DNA of 64,000 bases, taken from assembly GCF_016862915.1 (NCBI RefSeq), contig NZ_BONW01000004.1, positions 62,001-126,000 of the forward strand, given 5' to 3'. Numbering within the stretch: the first letter of the stretch is position 1; every line of letters starts with the position of its first letter. Of this stretch, positions 7,429 through 15,764 are shown piece by piece. The DNA is from Plantactinospora endophytica. Its GTDB lineage: Bacteria; Actinomycetota; Actinomycetes; Mycobacteriales; Micromonosporaceae. The notes beneath the pieces are model-generated. The model did no database searches. It saw only the letters and a program-made list of their open reading frames with translations, and had not been told where the DNA came from. Both the position numbers and the translations under genes were made by a program.

Positions 7429-8751
7429 TTACGCCCCGGTGGTGAACTGCTGAAGGTTGTGGATCACGGCAGCCAACCGCCCGGGTCCGTCGGTGTAGTC
7501 GAGCGCGGCGCCGATCGCCCCGTCGCTGAGGGGCTGGTGACCGATGACCTCGATCGAGGTGTCGGCGGTACCCATCCACAGCGCGCCCTCTTCGGTGCCG
7601 GCGAACCAGCAGGGACCGTCGGTGTACCTGCCCCACACCGTCTCGAAATTGAACGACTGCACCTCGGCCGGATTGATGATCAGATTGGCGCGGTCCACAA
7701 GCGTGAGTTGACCGGTCCGGATGTCGGCGGTGAAATACCAGAGGTTGTGGTCGTCGGCGCCCACCGAGCAGTTGCCGACGAGAATCTTGTTTCCGGATAC
7801 GGAGACACAGTTGATCCCCCGCTGTGCGGAGGGGTTGAAGACGGTCTGGGAAACGATTGTCCTACCGGGTACGCGGACGATGGAAAGGTATCCGTCGTCC
7901 GAACCGGCGATCACGCTGGCGTACCGGCCCGAGGCGACGAGTGGTGCGACCTCGTAGACCGAGTGGAGGTTCCACGGGTTGACCGGATCCGGATTCTGCA
8001 CGTTGAGTTGTCCGTGCGGACGCAGGGTGCGGCTCCACGGCCGCACCGACCAGAAGGACAGGTAGCCGTTGTCGTGGCCGACCACGAGCAGCGACAGGTC
8101 GCCGGAGAAGAAGGCGCCACTCGTCGCCGCACCGAGCGCCGGGTCGTAGCTCACGGTGCTGCGCAGCCGCAGGTCCGCCCAACGGTCGGAGGTCGTCCAC
8201 CAGACGGCGAGGGAACTGGCGTCGTTGGAGGTGACCAGGGTCCGCCGGGGAAGCACGGTGATCATCCGTACGCCCTGGGCGGACGGGGTGTTCACCACGT
8301 CGGTGACGATCGGACCGACGAACGGGGCGGTCTCGAAGTCGTAGACGCTCATCGTGCCGTCCCACCGGCCGACCGCGAAATGCTCCTGGTCGAGCCATCT
8401 GACCACCTGGGCCAGGTTGTACGTGCTCGCGTGCTGGACGATCGGCAGTGCGGCGGTGGTCCGTGCCGACAAAGCCCGCCGGGAGCGCACGGCGGGCGGT
8501 AGCGGCGCCGGACCGGTCGCCGCCGACGGCCGATCCACGACGCGTACGGGAGCCGGGGCCACGGCCGCCTGCCGGGACCCGCCGTACGCCGCCTCCGGAA
8601 ACGCGACGCCGGCGCCGACAGCGGTCACCCCGGTGAGGAACGCCCGTCGACCAATATCCATTCTCGCTCTCGGTGGAGTTTGCGCGTCCGTCGGCGTCTG
8701 CGCTTCCGTGGAAGTTTGCACTTCTGTCGGAATGGTGTCATCGGCGGTCAT
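7429..8751 (-). CDS. Tat-exported beta-propeller-like protein
   Basis: A 440-residue protein. Residues 1-30 contain a Thr/Gln repeat (TSTEAQTPTDAQTPP), followed by a twin-arginine signal, GRRAFLTGVTAVGAG, with an Ala-rich cleavage region. The mature part shows repeated blades ending in WD/YL-like strands (GRWDGTMSVYDF, GHDNGYLSFWSV, GSDDGYLSIVRV, GTEEGALWMGTA), which suggests a WD40-like propeller. No catalytic motif is evident. The start at 8751 has GGAGAGG about 8 nt upstream and a plausible promoter at 8799-8826. A shorter start at MDIGRRAF would also retain the Tat signal. Its role is unknown; the propeller assignment rests on visual repeats only. Confidence 0.65.
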   Translation of the reverse strand: MTADDTIPTEVQTSTEAQTPTDAQTPPRARMDIGRRAFLTGVTAVGAGVAFPEAAYGGSRQAAVAPAPVRVVDRPSAATGPAPLPPAVRSRRALSARTTAALPIVQHASTYNLAQVVRWLDQEHFAVGRWDGTMSVYDFETAPFVGPIVTDVVNTPSAQGVRMITVLPRRTLVTSNDASSLAVWWTTSDRWADLRLRSTVSYDPALGAATSGAFFSGDLSLLVVGHDNGYLSFWSVRPWSRTLRPHGQLNVQNPDPVNPWNLHSVYEVAPLVASGRYASVIAGSDDGYLSIVRVPGRTIVSQTVFNPSAQRGINCVSVSGNKILVGNCSVGADDHNLWYFTADIRTGQLTLVDRANLIINPAEVQSFNFETVWGRYTDGPCWFAGTEEGALWMGTADTSIEVIGHQPLSDGAIGAALDYTDGPGRLAAVIHNLQQFTTGA

Positions 8752-8798
8752 AAGCGGCCTCTCCAGGGGGCTTGGGTGACTGCACTGACGGAAGCGAC

Positions 8799-8826
8799 GT
8801 TAGATGCGGTCGCCTGGCGGGGTCAA
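8799..8826 (-). promoter_or_regulatory. Probable sigma-70-type promoter of the Tat-propeller gene
   Basis: On the minus strand TTGACC (8826-8821) and TCTAAC (8804-8799) are separated by 16 bp. The -10 box lies 48 bp before the start codon at 8751. Confidence 0.45.
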
Positions 8827-9296
8827 CGGGCTGTCAGTTGTTCGTACGTACCGGAATGGTTTGATCAATTGTCGGGCCGCCAATGCCGCGCCCGGAGTGG
8901 ACGGATTGCGGTCGTACGGCGCAATGTGTCACGCGGTACCAGTGGCAGGAACGCCGGCGCCAGATCTCGCGTCATCGGGAATCTTTTCCCGGCGCGATGT
9001 TGCCGGTGCTGGTCGACTCTCGGTCGCGGCGCCGCCGGGAGAGCGGCCTGACCTGTCCACTCTGGTCGGTGGTCGAAGGTCAGGGCTCAGAGATCGCGGC
9101 GGTGGCGGGCGGCCGTGGACGGTGCGTGGCCGACGAGGGGCCGTCGGCTCGGGAGGCGAGGGACCTGGCCGGGCTGTCGGACCACCCGCTTCCGGACCGG
9201 CTCGGCGGTCCGGCGGCTGTCCGCGCCCGACGGCGACTCCGGCCAACCATCGGCGATCCCGGCCAACCCGACACACTCGCCCCAACCAGATCAATG

Positions 9297-9324
9297 TTGA
9301 TATCTACCTTGGTCGATGTAATAC
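9297..9324 (+). promoter_or_regulatory. Promoter of the LPMO gene
   Basis: TTGATA (9297-9302) and TAATAC (9319-9324) are separated by 16 bp, unusually AT-rich for this DNA. Transcription would begin near 9331, inside the CebR-like operator. Confidence 0.65.
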
Positions 9325-9327
9325 TGC

Positions 9328-9341
9328 TGGAAGCGCTCCCA
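9328..9341. promoter_or_regulatory. CebR/CelR-type operator
   Basis: TGGAAGCGCTCCCA matches 13 of 14 bases of the published CebR box TGGGAGCGCTCCCA, which represses cellulose-utilisation genes until cello-oligosaccharide is present. It starts 3 bp after the -10 box and lies 36 bp before the LPMO start codon, an ideal repression position. Confidence 0.8.
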
Positions 9342-9377
9342 TCTCGATCTTCGGCGCCGAGCAACGGAGGATGTACT

Positions 9378-10058
9378 ATGCGTTCACGCAGGACCGACCT
9401 ATCCGGCGGGCGATCCCGGCCAGCCCTTCGCCAGCCCCTTCGGGTGCTTACCCTGCTGCTCACCATGGTGGTCGGCTTGCTGCCCTGGAGTGGAGTGGCC
9501 CAGGCCCACGGCACGATCATCAACCCGTCGTCCCGCGCGTACCAGTGCTGGAAGGACTGGGGCAACAACCACATGAACCCGGCCATGCAGCAGCAGGATC
9601 CCACCTGCTACCAGGCGTTCCAGGCCAACCCGGACACCATGTGGAACTGGATGAGCGCGCTGCGGGACGGCCTCGGCGGGCAGTTCCAGGCCCGTACCCC
9701 GGACGGCCAACTGTGCAGCAACGGCCTCTCCCGGAACAACAGCCTGAACAACCCCGGAAACTGGAAGGCGACCAACGTCAGCCGGAACTTCTCGGTCCAG
9801 CTCTACGACCAGGCCAGCCACGGCGCTGACTACTTCCGGGTCTACGTCAGCAAGAACGGGTTCAACCCCACCACCCAGCGCCTCGGCTGGGGCAACCTGG
9901 ACCTCGTCACGACGACCGGTCGCTACGCGCCGGCCCAGAACATCACGTTCAACGTCTCGACCTCCGGCTACACCGGACGCCACATCGTCTTCGTCATCTG
10001 GCAGGCCTCGCACCTCGACCAGGCCTACATGTGGTGCAGCGACGTGAACTTCGTCTGA
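9378..10058 (+). CDS. Secreted AA10 lytic polysaccharide monooxygenase
   Basis: A 226-residue precursor. The ATG at 9378 follows ACGGAGG by 7 nt. The signal peptide ends AQA|H, leaving His44 as mature residue 1, the N-terminal ligand of the copper histidine brace. The second brace His is His148 in DQASHGADYF. The C-terminal motif QAYMWCSDVNF corresponds to the AA10 axial-residue region, with Tyr where many AA10 enzymes have Phe (my alignment by eye). Conserved Cys pairs are present. There is no carbohydrate-binding module: the mature enzyme is a bare catalytic domain of about 183 residues. AA10 enzymes cleave cellulose or chitin oxidatively outside the cell; the CebR-like operator favours cellulose. 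A strong hairpin terminator follows. Confidence 0.93.
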   Translation: MRSRRTDLSGGRSRPALRQPLRVLTLLLTMVVGLLPWSGVAQAHGTIINPSSRAYQCWKDWGNNHMNPAMQQQDPTCYQAFQANPDTMWNWMSALRDGLGGQFQARTPDGQLCSNGLSRNNSLNNPGNWKATNVSRNFSVQLYDQASHGADYFRVYVSKNGFNPTTQRLGWGNLDLVTTTGRYAPAQNITFNVSTSGYTGRHIVFVIWQASHLDQAYMWCSDVNFV

Positions 10059-10493
10059 TCCGCAGGATCGAGACCGCACGGCACTTCCCCGGCCCAGGAC
10101 GCCAACGTCCTGGGCCGGGCGCCGCTGCACCCACGGGCGGCGGATCGGGCACCGGCCCCCCATCTTCACGGTGAATCCGTAGTAGGCCATTCAGGCGCCG
10201 CCAAAACATGCAGATCAGCCAGGTGGCTATTGTGTCGGTGACATATGCGTACCGACCTCCTTCTCCATTGGACGCTTAACGACCGTGACCGTTCGGAAGG
10301 CCGGTGTTACGATCACTTTCGCGGCTTGCGCTGCACCTGACGTCGGTGAAGTCGTCGACGAGGGTTAACGGAAAAGTGATGGCCGACGATTCCGAAAATC
10401 CGGGCTCTGGAACGGGTCCGACGCTCCAGCGGTTGCGGCGTTGCTCGTGAGGAGTCGCGTCGCGTGTCGATGTGGACTTGGAGGGCAACCGTC
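10059..10493. other. Intergenic region (435 bp) before the glycosyltransferase
   Basis: It contains the terminator at 10088-10119. The rest must carry the promoter of the glycosyltransferase gene, but I find no convincing -35/-10 pair, and no coding frame has family character. Confidence 0.5.
10088..10119 (+). terminator. Strong hairpin terminator after the LPMO gene
   Basis: A perfect 14-bp stem, CCCGGCCCAGGACG (10088-10101) with CGTCCTGGGCCGGG (10106-10119), closes a CCAA tetraloop 29 bp after the LPMO stop codon. There is no U-tract, which is usual in actinomycetes. Confidence 0.85.
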
Positions 10494-11690
10494 GTGGCTC
10501 GGTACCTGTTTCTGCCATTTCCGATGCATGGACACGTCAATCCGCTGATTCCGCTCGTCACCAAGTTGATCGCCCGTGGTGAGAAGGTGTTCGTGGCGAT
10601 CAGCCAGCCGTACGCGGAGGCGTTCCGGGAGGCGGGCTGCGACGTCACGGAGCTGGACATCGTCGTGCCGACCACCTTTCCGGAGAATCCGACGGACGAA
10701 CAGCGGAAGCACATGCGACAACTGGGCGTCGCGATGATCCGCCAGCGCCCCCGGATCGTCGAGGAGCTGCACCGCAACTGGGAGTCCTGGCGGCCGGACG
10801 TGGTCGTGGCGGACCTCTCGGCCCGGTGGGGCGCGAAGGCGGCCCGCAAGACCGGTGCCCGCCTCGCCTCGTTCTGCCCGTCCTACGCGCTCAGCGAGCA
10901 GATGGTGCTGGAGAGTTCACGGCGTCGGCACGGTCCGCTCGTCACCACTGTGCTGCACCGGCTCGGGTTGCTGCGCAAGCTGCATCCCGCGCTCCAGGAC
11001 CGGGCCGAGCTGGCGCTGGTGAACACGCCGGCGGCGGTGCAGCCGGCCCGCGAGACGTTCGACGACCGCTTCCGGTTCGTCGGGCCGCTGCTCCGGGACA
11101 CCAGCGGGTACGGCAGCAAGGACGACCTTCCGTGGGACCGCATCGACAAGGGCCCGACGCTGTTCGTCTCTCCCGGCACCCTCTGGGGTGGCAGCCCCCG
11201 CTTCTTCCGTGGCATCGCCGACGCCTTCGCGGGATCGAAGTGGACCGTGGTGATGGCCACCGCCCACGTCGACCCGGCGGAGCTGGGTGAGTTGCCGGAG
11301 AACGTGATCGCGAGCCGGTACATCCCGCAGACCCTGGTGCTGCCGCGCAGCGATGTCTTCGTGACCCGGACCGGTATGAACTCCGCGATGGAGGCTGTGG
11401 TCAGGGGCATCCCGCTTATCTCGGTACCCCGGGCCTTCGACCAGAAGGCGATCGCGGCCAGGCTGGCGGAGCTGGGTGTCGGCATCACCATCCAGAGCAC
11501 TGCCGACGGGGCGGAGTTCCGCGAGGCCGCCGATCGCCTCCTCGGCGACGAGTCGGTACGCGCCGCACTGGCCCGGCTCAACGAGTCGATCGGGCGGTCC
11601 GACCCGGCGGCGGACGCGGCGGACGCGCTCCAGGAGTTGGCCGCCACGTCGTCGCGGCCGTCCCGGGCCCGCGCCGGCAGCCCCGGCTGA
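10494..11690 (+). CDS. MGT-type (GT1) glycosyltransferase
   Basis: A 398-residue GT-B fold enzyme of the macrolide/UDP-glycosyltransferase family. The N-terminal PMHGHVNPLIPL carries the catalytic-type His; the C-terminal donor site reads TGMNSAMEAVVRGIPLISVPRAFDQ. The His usually found before GxNS in the donor site is replaced (VTRTGMNS rather than VTHGGMNS), which could alter sugar-nucleotide preference or activity. I choose GTG 10494 because GGAGGG lies 7 nt upstream; GTG 10464 and ATG 10470 are in-frame alternatives. No biosynthetic neighbours suggest an acceptor; a self-resistance or xenobiotic glycosylation role is possible. Its last 15 bp begin a 26-bp duplication running past the stop codon. 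Confidence 0.85.
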   Translation: MARYLFLPFPMHGHVNPLIPLVTKLIARGEKVFVAISQPYAEAFREAGCDVTELDIVVPTTFPENPTDEQRKHMRQLGVAMIRQRPRIVEELHRNWESWRPDVVVADLSARWGAKAARKTGARLASFCPSYALSEQMVLESSRRRHGPLVTTVLHRLGLLRKLHPALQDRAELALVNTPAAVQPARETFDDRFRFVGPLLRDTSGYGSKDDLPWDRIDKGPTLFVSPGTLWGGSPRFFRGIADAFAGSKWTVVMATAHVDPAELGELPENVIASRYIPQTLVLPRSDVFVTRTGMNSAMEAVVRGIPLISVPRAFDQKAIAARLAELGVGITIQSTADGAEFREAADRLLGDESVRAALARLNESIGRSDPAADAADALQELAATSSRPSRARAGSPG

Positions 11691-11727
11691 GAACCCACGA
11701 CGGCAGCCCTGGCTGAGAGCCCACGGC
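11676..11727 (+). repeat. 26-bp direct duplication spanning the glycosyltransferase stop codon
   Basis: Units 11676-11701 and 11702-11727 differ at three positions and both contain GGCTGAGA, so the gene's final codons and TGA are repeated immediately downstream. Confidence 0.85.
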
Positions 11728-11889
11728 CCGACCGGGCAGACGCGCGGCCGATCCCCGCACCGCCACCGGACGACCATGCCCCGCGCCGGGTGACCGGTGT
11801 CCGGAAATCCGCCGGACAGCGCTCACCCGACCGACGATGACGCCATCGACATCCGCTGAGCGGGCACTCCCGCCGGTCGAAGGGAAGTC

Positions 11890-12741
11890 ATGGTGAGAAG
11901 AAGAGGGATGGCCGTCGCCTTCGTCGCCGCCGTTGCCGGCGCGGTGCTCGGCGTACCGGTGAGCAGCCCGGCCGGGGCCACTGCGGCGTCGTCGCCGGCC
12001 GACGCCAGGGTCGGCGCCGTCGGGGTCGGGGTCAGCGGGGTCTTCGCGCCGGACGGGCGTACGCCGGTCACCGACACCACCAGCTTCCCGGCCAGCGCCA
12101 CCGTGCTGCTCACCTTCAGCGGCGGACAGTGCACCGGCTTCATGATCAGTGAGCGGACCCTGGCGACCGCCGGGCACTGCGTGCACACCGGTGCGGGCGG
12201 CCAGTGGCGGTCCAACCTGGTCGCCTATCCGGGCTACGACGGGGGCAGGGCGCCGTACGGGTCGTGCCGGGCGCGGGCCGCCTTCGCCGCCAGCGGGTGG
12301 ACCCGAAGCTCCGATCCCGGCCAGGACTACGGCGCCGTCCAGCTCGACTGTGCGATCGGCACCGCCACCGGCTGGTACGGCCTCGGCTGGACCACCGGGC
12401 CCGTGACCGGCGCCTGCACGGTCAGCCAGGGATATCCGGCCGACCGGAACGCGACCCAGTGGCGTAGCCAGGACGCCATCCACGCCGAATCGGCCAGCGT
12501 CCTCTACCACCGGCACGACACCAGCTCCGGCCAGGACGGCAGCCCGATCTTCACGGTCGACCCGGACGACTGGTGCCCGACCCGGCCGAAGCCGTTCCCC
12601 TGGCCGGACCCGGACCCGGACCCGTGGCGGGTGTTCGGCATCCACGTCTCCGGTCCGTCCGGCGGTGGACCCGGCGCGGTCAACAACATCGGCACCCGGA
12701 TCACCGAACTCGCGTACCGGAACCTGATGTCCTGGCGGTGA
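11890..12741 (+). CDS. Secreted trypsin/V8-like serine protease
   Basis: A 283-residue precursor with a signal peptide (about 1-31). The chymotrypsin-fold triad is visible: His in TAGHC (about 96), Asp in QDYGAVQL (about 150) and Ser in GQDGSPIF (about 217). The Ser motif is G-x-D/S-G-S-P as in glutamyl endopeptidase (S1B) relatives rather than trypsin's GDSGGP. Two Cys pairs could form disulfides. A Pro/Asp-rich loop (PWPDPDPDP) lies between the Ser motif and the last strands. The ATG at 11890 is preceded by AAGGGAAG. It is monocistronic, with a bidirectional hairpin downstream. Confidence 0.86.
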   Translation: MVRRRGMAVAFVAAVAGAVLGVPVSSPAGATAASSPADARVGAVGVGVSGVFAPDGRTPVTDTTSFPASATVLLTFSGGQCTGFMISERTLATAGHCVHTGAGGQWRSNLVAYPGYDGGRAPYGSCRARAAFAASGWTRSSDPGQDYGAVQLDCAIGTATGWYGLGWTTGPVTGACTVSQGYPADRNATQWRSQDAIHAESASVLYHRHDTSSGQDGSPIFTVDPDDWCPTRPKPFPWPDPDPDPWRVFGIHVSGPSGGGPGAVNNIGTRITELAYRNLMSWR

Positions 12742-12769
12742 CGCGCGGCTCGTGGGGGCGAGCGGCGCC

Positions 12770-12807
12770 GGGTGCGTTCCGGGCGCGGGCCAGTCCGGAA
12801 CGCACCC
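12770..12807. terminator. Bidirectional terminator hairpin
   Basis: Perfect 13-bp arms GGGTGCGTTCCGG (12770-12782) and CCGGAACGCACCC (12795-12807) with a 12-nt loop sit between the protease gene and the convergent STAND regulator gene. Confidence 0.8.
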
Positions 12808-12849
12808 GCTGCCCGCGCGCGTCCCCCGACCGACGCCTCCGAATCGGAC

Positions 12850-15396
12850 CTAAACCTGCTCCTGCTTCTCGATGTGGCCCTGGACCTCGGCCTGCTCCTG
12901 GTCCGGGGCGTGGAGTCGGGTCCGGACCTGGTCGGCGTCCGGGTGACCGAGCCGTTCGAGGATGTCGAGGGCGTGCTTCCAGGTGGTCCGGGCCGCCTCG
13001 ACGGTGCCCGTGCTGTGCTGGGTGTCGCCGAGGTGGGTCAGGGTGGTGGCCTCGTGGTAGCGCTCGCTCGCCTCCCGCCACAGCGCCAGCGCGTGTTCGT
13101 AGCAGTCGACGGCCTGCTCGTGGTTGCCGAGGTGGTGGTGCGCGGTACCGAGGCTGTCCCAGGTGTGCGCCTGCCAGTACCGGTTGCCGGCCCGCTGCTG
13201 TTCGGCGAGGGCCTGCTCGCAGTACCCGAGTGCCCGTTGGTGGTCGCCGAGCTGGATGTGGTACCAGCCGATGTTGTTCAGCGCGTTGGCCCGGCCGGCC
13301 GTGTGGCCGACGGCGTCGAACAGGTCGAAGGCCCGGCGCGCGTGGTGCAGGGCCTGCCCGTACCGCCCCTGCCGTTCGGCCAGGATGCCGAGGTTGAGCT
13401 GGGTACGCGCGCCGCCGACCCGGTCGTCGAGCGCCGCGTAGAGGTCGCGGGACTGACTCAGGTGGTGGTGGGCCTCGTCGAACTCGCCCAGCCGCAGGCA
13501 TGCCACCGCCCGGTTGCGGTGGGCGCGGGCCTGTCCGTTCCGGTCGCCCACCCGGGAGGCCGCGAGCAGTGCCAGGCGTTGCGCGGCGGCCTGGTCCTGC
13601 CAGGCGCCCAGCCGGTCCAGGTAGGTGTTCATGGTCCAGGCGAGCTGCCAGGCGTGCACGTCGAAGCCGGTGGCGGCGGCGTGCGCGACCACGGCGAGCA
13701 GTACCCGGTGCTCGGTGGTGAGCCAGGTCCACGCCTCGGTGCCGTCGGCCAGGTCCGGCAGCACGGTGCCGGGCGGTGCCGGCGGCAGCGTGATGTCGTC
13801 CCGGTGCCGGTGCACCAGCAGGTCCGCGGCGTGCGCGGTACGCAGGTAGTGGTCGAAGAGCCGGTGCAGCGCGTCGCGCCGGGTCGGGTCGGAGTCGTCC
13901 GTGGCCACCTGCTCGGCCGCGTAGACCCGGAGCAGGTCGTGCAGGGCGTACCGGCCGGGAAGGTGCTCGGTGACCAGGTGCGCCCGGGCCAGCGTCGCCA
14001 GCGACCGCCTGACCTCGGGTACGGCCAGACCGGCCAGGCTGGCCGCCGCCGCGACCGACAGGTCCGGTCCGGGGTGCAGGCCGAGCAGCCGGAACAGGCT
14101 GGCGCCGGCCGGGTCCAGGCTGCGGTAGGACCAGGAGAAGACCGCCCGGATGTCGGTGGCGGTCTCGGCCCCGGCGAGCCCGTCCAGGCTGGCCCGGGTG
14201 TCGCCCAGCTCGTCGGCGAGCCGGGCCAGCCGGAAGTCCGGATGGGTGGCCGCGCGCGCGGCGACGATGGCCAGCGCCAACGGCAGCCCGGCCGCGGCGG
14301 CGACGATCCGGTCCGTGGCCTCCGGCTCCCGGGCGACCCGGTCCGGGCCGAGCCGGCGGCGGAGCAGCGCGCGTGCCTCCGGAACCGGCAACGGGTCCAG
14401 GACCAGCGGGTACGCCCCCACCTCCGTGACCAGTGCCGGCATCTGGTTACGGCTGGTCACCACCACCAGACAGCCCGGCGACCCGGGCAGCAGCGGGCGT
14501 ACCTGGTCGGCGTCGTGGGCGTTGTCCAGCAGCACCAGTACCCGTTTGCCGGCGAGCAGGCTGCGGTAGAGCCCGGCCCGCGCGGCCAGCCCCACCGGGA
14601 TGCGTTCGGCCGGTACGGCAAGGGACTCCAGGAAGTCGCGCAACGCCTCGCCCGGATCGGTCGGTGGTCCGGTGGGGTCGAACCCGCGCAGGTTGACGTA
14701 GAGCTGGCCGTCGGGAAACCGGTCGGCCACCTGGTGCGCCCAACACACCGCGAGGGCGGTCTTGCCGATCCCGGCCGTACCGCCGATCGCCGAGATCAGC
14801 ACCGCGCCCGGCGTGTCGGCCGCCTCGGCCAGCAACTCGGTGAGGGCGGCGACCTCCGTAGCCCGGCCGGCGAAGTGGCGTACCGCGGCCGGCAACTGCC
14901 GGGGTACCACCGGCTCGACGGCCGGCGCCGTGCCCGGGCCCGGATTCGGGCCCGGATCCGTCGGTGCGGCGGGCGGCGCCGGATCCCCCGGCCCCGTCCC
15001 CGGCGGCTGGTCGACGGGGGCGACGCGGGCGGCGTGCCGACCGATCTCGGTGTACGCCGCGACGCTGAGCCGCTCGGCCGCCTGGCTGGCGTCGGCGGCG
15101 CGCAGCAGTCGCCAGTGCGCGGCATCCCACCGTCCCAGGTCGGTCAGTTCCGCCGGCGGTCGGGCACCGACCTGCTCGGCGTAGGCCAGGCAGGCGTCGA
15201 CGTAGGCGAGGACGAACTCCCAGTCCGGCAGCGACTTGGCGTTCAGCTTGTCGCTGAGGGTGGACCGGGCGAGCGGCTTTCCCCGTCGGGCCGCGACCGC
15301 GACCAGGTTGTTCAGCGACGGTGCACCGGCGAGCTGCCGTAGCCGTCTGAGGTCCGCGACGAACCGGAGCAGCGCCTCCCGACCGGTCTCCCGCAT
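12850..15396 (-). CDS. STAND (NB-ARC) ATPase regulator with TPR tail
   Basis: An 848-residue protein. The N-terminus (about 1-100) resembles a degenerate helix-turn-helix (SLNNLVAVAARRGKPLARSTLSDKL). A Pro/Gly linker leads to an NB-ARC NTPase with Walker A GTAGIGKTAL (about 190), Walker B-like LVLLDNAHDADQV and a sensor TSRNQ. From about residue 560, tetratricopeptide repeats run to the end (LNLGILAERQGRYGQAL, NNIGWYHIQLGDHQRAL, DSLGTAHHHLGNHEQAV). Such proteins act as signal-gated transcription regulators or switch scaffolds. The ATG at 15396 is supported by GGAGAAGG 6 nt upstream; the frame stays open for over 400 bp further without a ribosome site. Its target is unknown; the operon at 15765 is divergent and could be one. 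Confidence 0.85.
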   Translation of the reverse strand: MRETGREALLRFVADLRRLRQLAGAPSLNNLVAVAARRGKPLARSTLSDKLNAKSLPDWEFVLAYVDACLAYAEQVGARPPAELTDLGRWDAAHWRLLRAADASQAAERLSVAAYTEIGRHAARVAPVDQPPGTGPGDPAPPAAPTDPGPNPGPGTAPAVEPVVPRQLPAAVRHFAGRATEVAALTELLAEAADTPGAVLISAIGGTAGIGKTALAVCWAHQVADRFPDGQLYVNLRGFDPTGPPTDPGEALRDFLESLAVPAERIPVGLAARAGLYRSLLAGKRVLVLLDNAHDADQVRPLLPGSPGCLVVVTSRNQMPALVTEVGAYPLVLDPLPVPEARALLRRRLGPDRVAREPEATDRIVAAAAGLPLALAIVAARAATHPDFRLARLADELGDTRASLDGLAGAETATDIRAVFSWSYRSLDPAGASLFRLLGLHPGPDLSVAAAASLAGLAVPEVRRSLATLARAHLVTEHLPGRYALHDLLRVYAAEQVATDDSDPTRRDALHRLFDHYLRTAHAADLLVHRHRDDITLPPAPPGTVLPDLADGTEAWTWLTTEHRVLLAVVAHAAATGFDVHAWQLAWTMNTYLDRLGAWQDQAAAQRLALLAASRVGDRNGQARAHRNRAVACLRLGEFDEAHHHLSQSRDLYAALDDRVGGARTQLNLGILAERQGRYGQALHHARRAFDLFDAVGHTAGRANALNNIGWYHIQLGDHQRALGYCEQALAEQQRAGNRYWQAHTWDSLGTAHHHLGNHEQAVDCYEHALALWREASERYHEATTLTHLGDTQHSTGTVEAARTTWKHALDILERLGHPDADQVRTRLHAPDQEQAEVQGHIEKQEQV

Positions 15397-15764
15397 CCCG
15401 CACCTTCTCCCGGCGTACGGCACCATCTTCCGGTGTACGGCCACCTTCTCCGGGCGCACGTGCCGGCGTACGGGCGTCGGGGAAGGTGGGCTCAGGATAG
15501 TCGCGGCACGCCAGAATCGATCGACGACTGTCGGTTGCCGGCCGCTCGGTCGGCGGACGTACCCGGCCGGGTCGGTGCAGTTGGCCACGATGGTGGAGAG
15601 CGACCGGGCAGGCGTACCAGTCCGGTCCGGTAGGCGATGACGACGGTGAGCACCGCCAGCCGCTCGACGGCTCCGGCCGGCGGCTCCGACTGGGCCCGGA
15701 TACTCAGCCTCGGCTCGGCGCCACGGCTCATGTTCGGTCGACCGGGGCCACCGACACTGCTGGA
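15397..15764. other. Divergent intergenic region (368 bp)
   Basis: It separates the STAND regulator from the PaaK-type operon. Near 15410-15475 the word GTACGG recurs with flanking CCGG/CTTC in imperfect repeats, a possible regulator-binding array. A 79-codon minus-strand frame (15492-15731) is open but has no recognisable features; I do not call it a gene. Confidence 0.45.

Larger units (their letters stand above)
8752..9377. other. Divergent intergenic region (626 bp)
   Basis: No coding frame here resembles a protein. The left end holds the minus-strand promoter (8799-8826), the right end the plus-strand promoter and CebR-like operator (9297-9341). The middle (about 8850-9270) shows no feature I can name. 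Confidence 0.6.

Noticed and set aside
8804-9829. Plus-strand frames through the 8.75-9.4 kb gap that run into the LPMO gene out of frame
   Set aside because: No family resemblance; the promoter, operator and signal peptide place the true gene at 9378.
15492-15731. 79-codon minus-strand frame between the STAND regulator and the PaaK operon
   Set aside because: No ribosome site, no recognisable sequence feature, Arg/Pro/Ser-rich composition.
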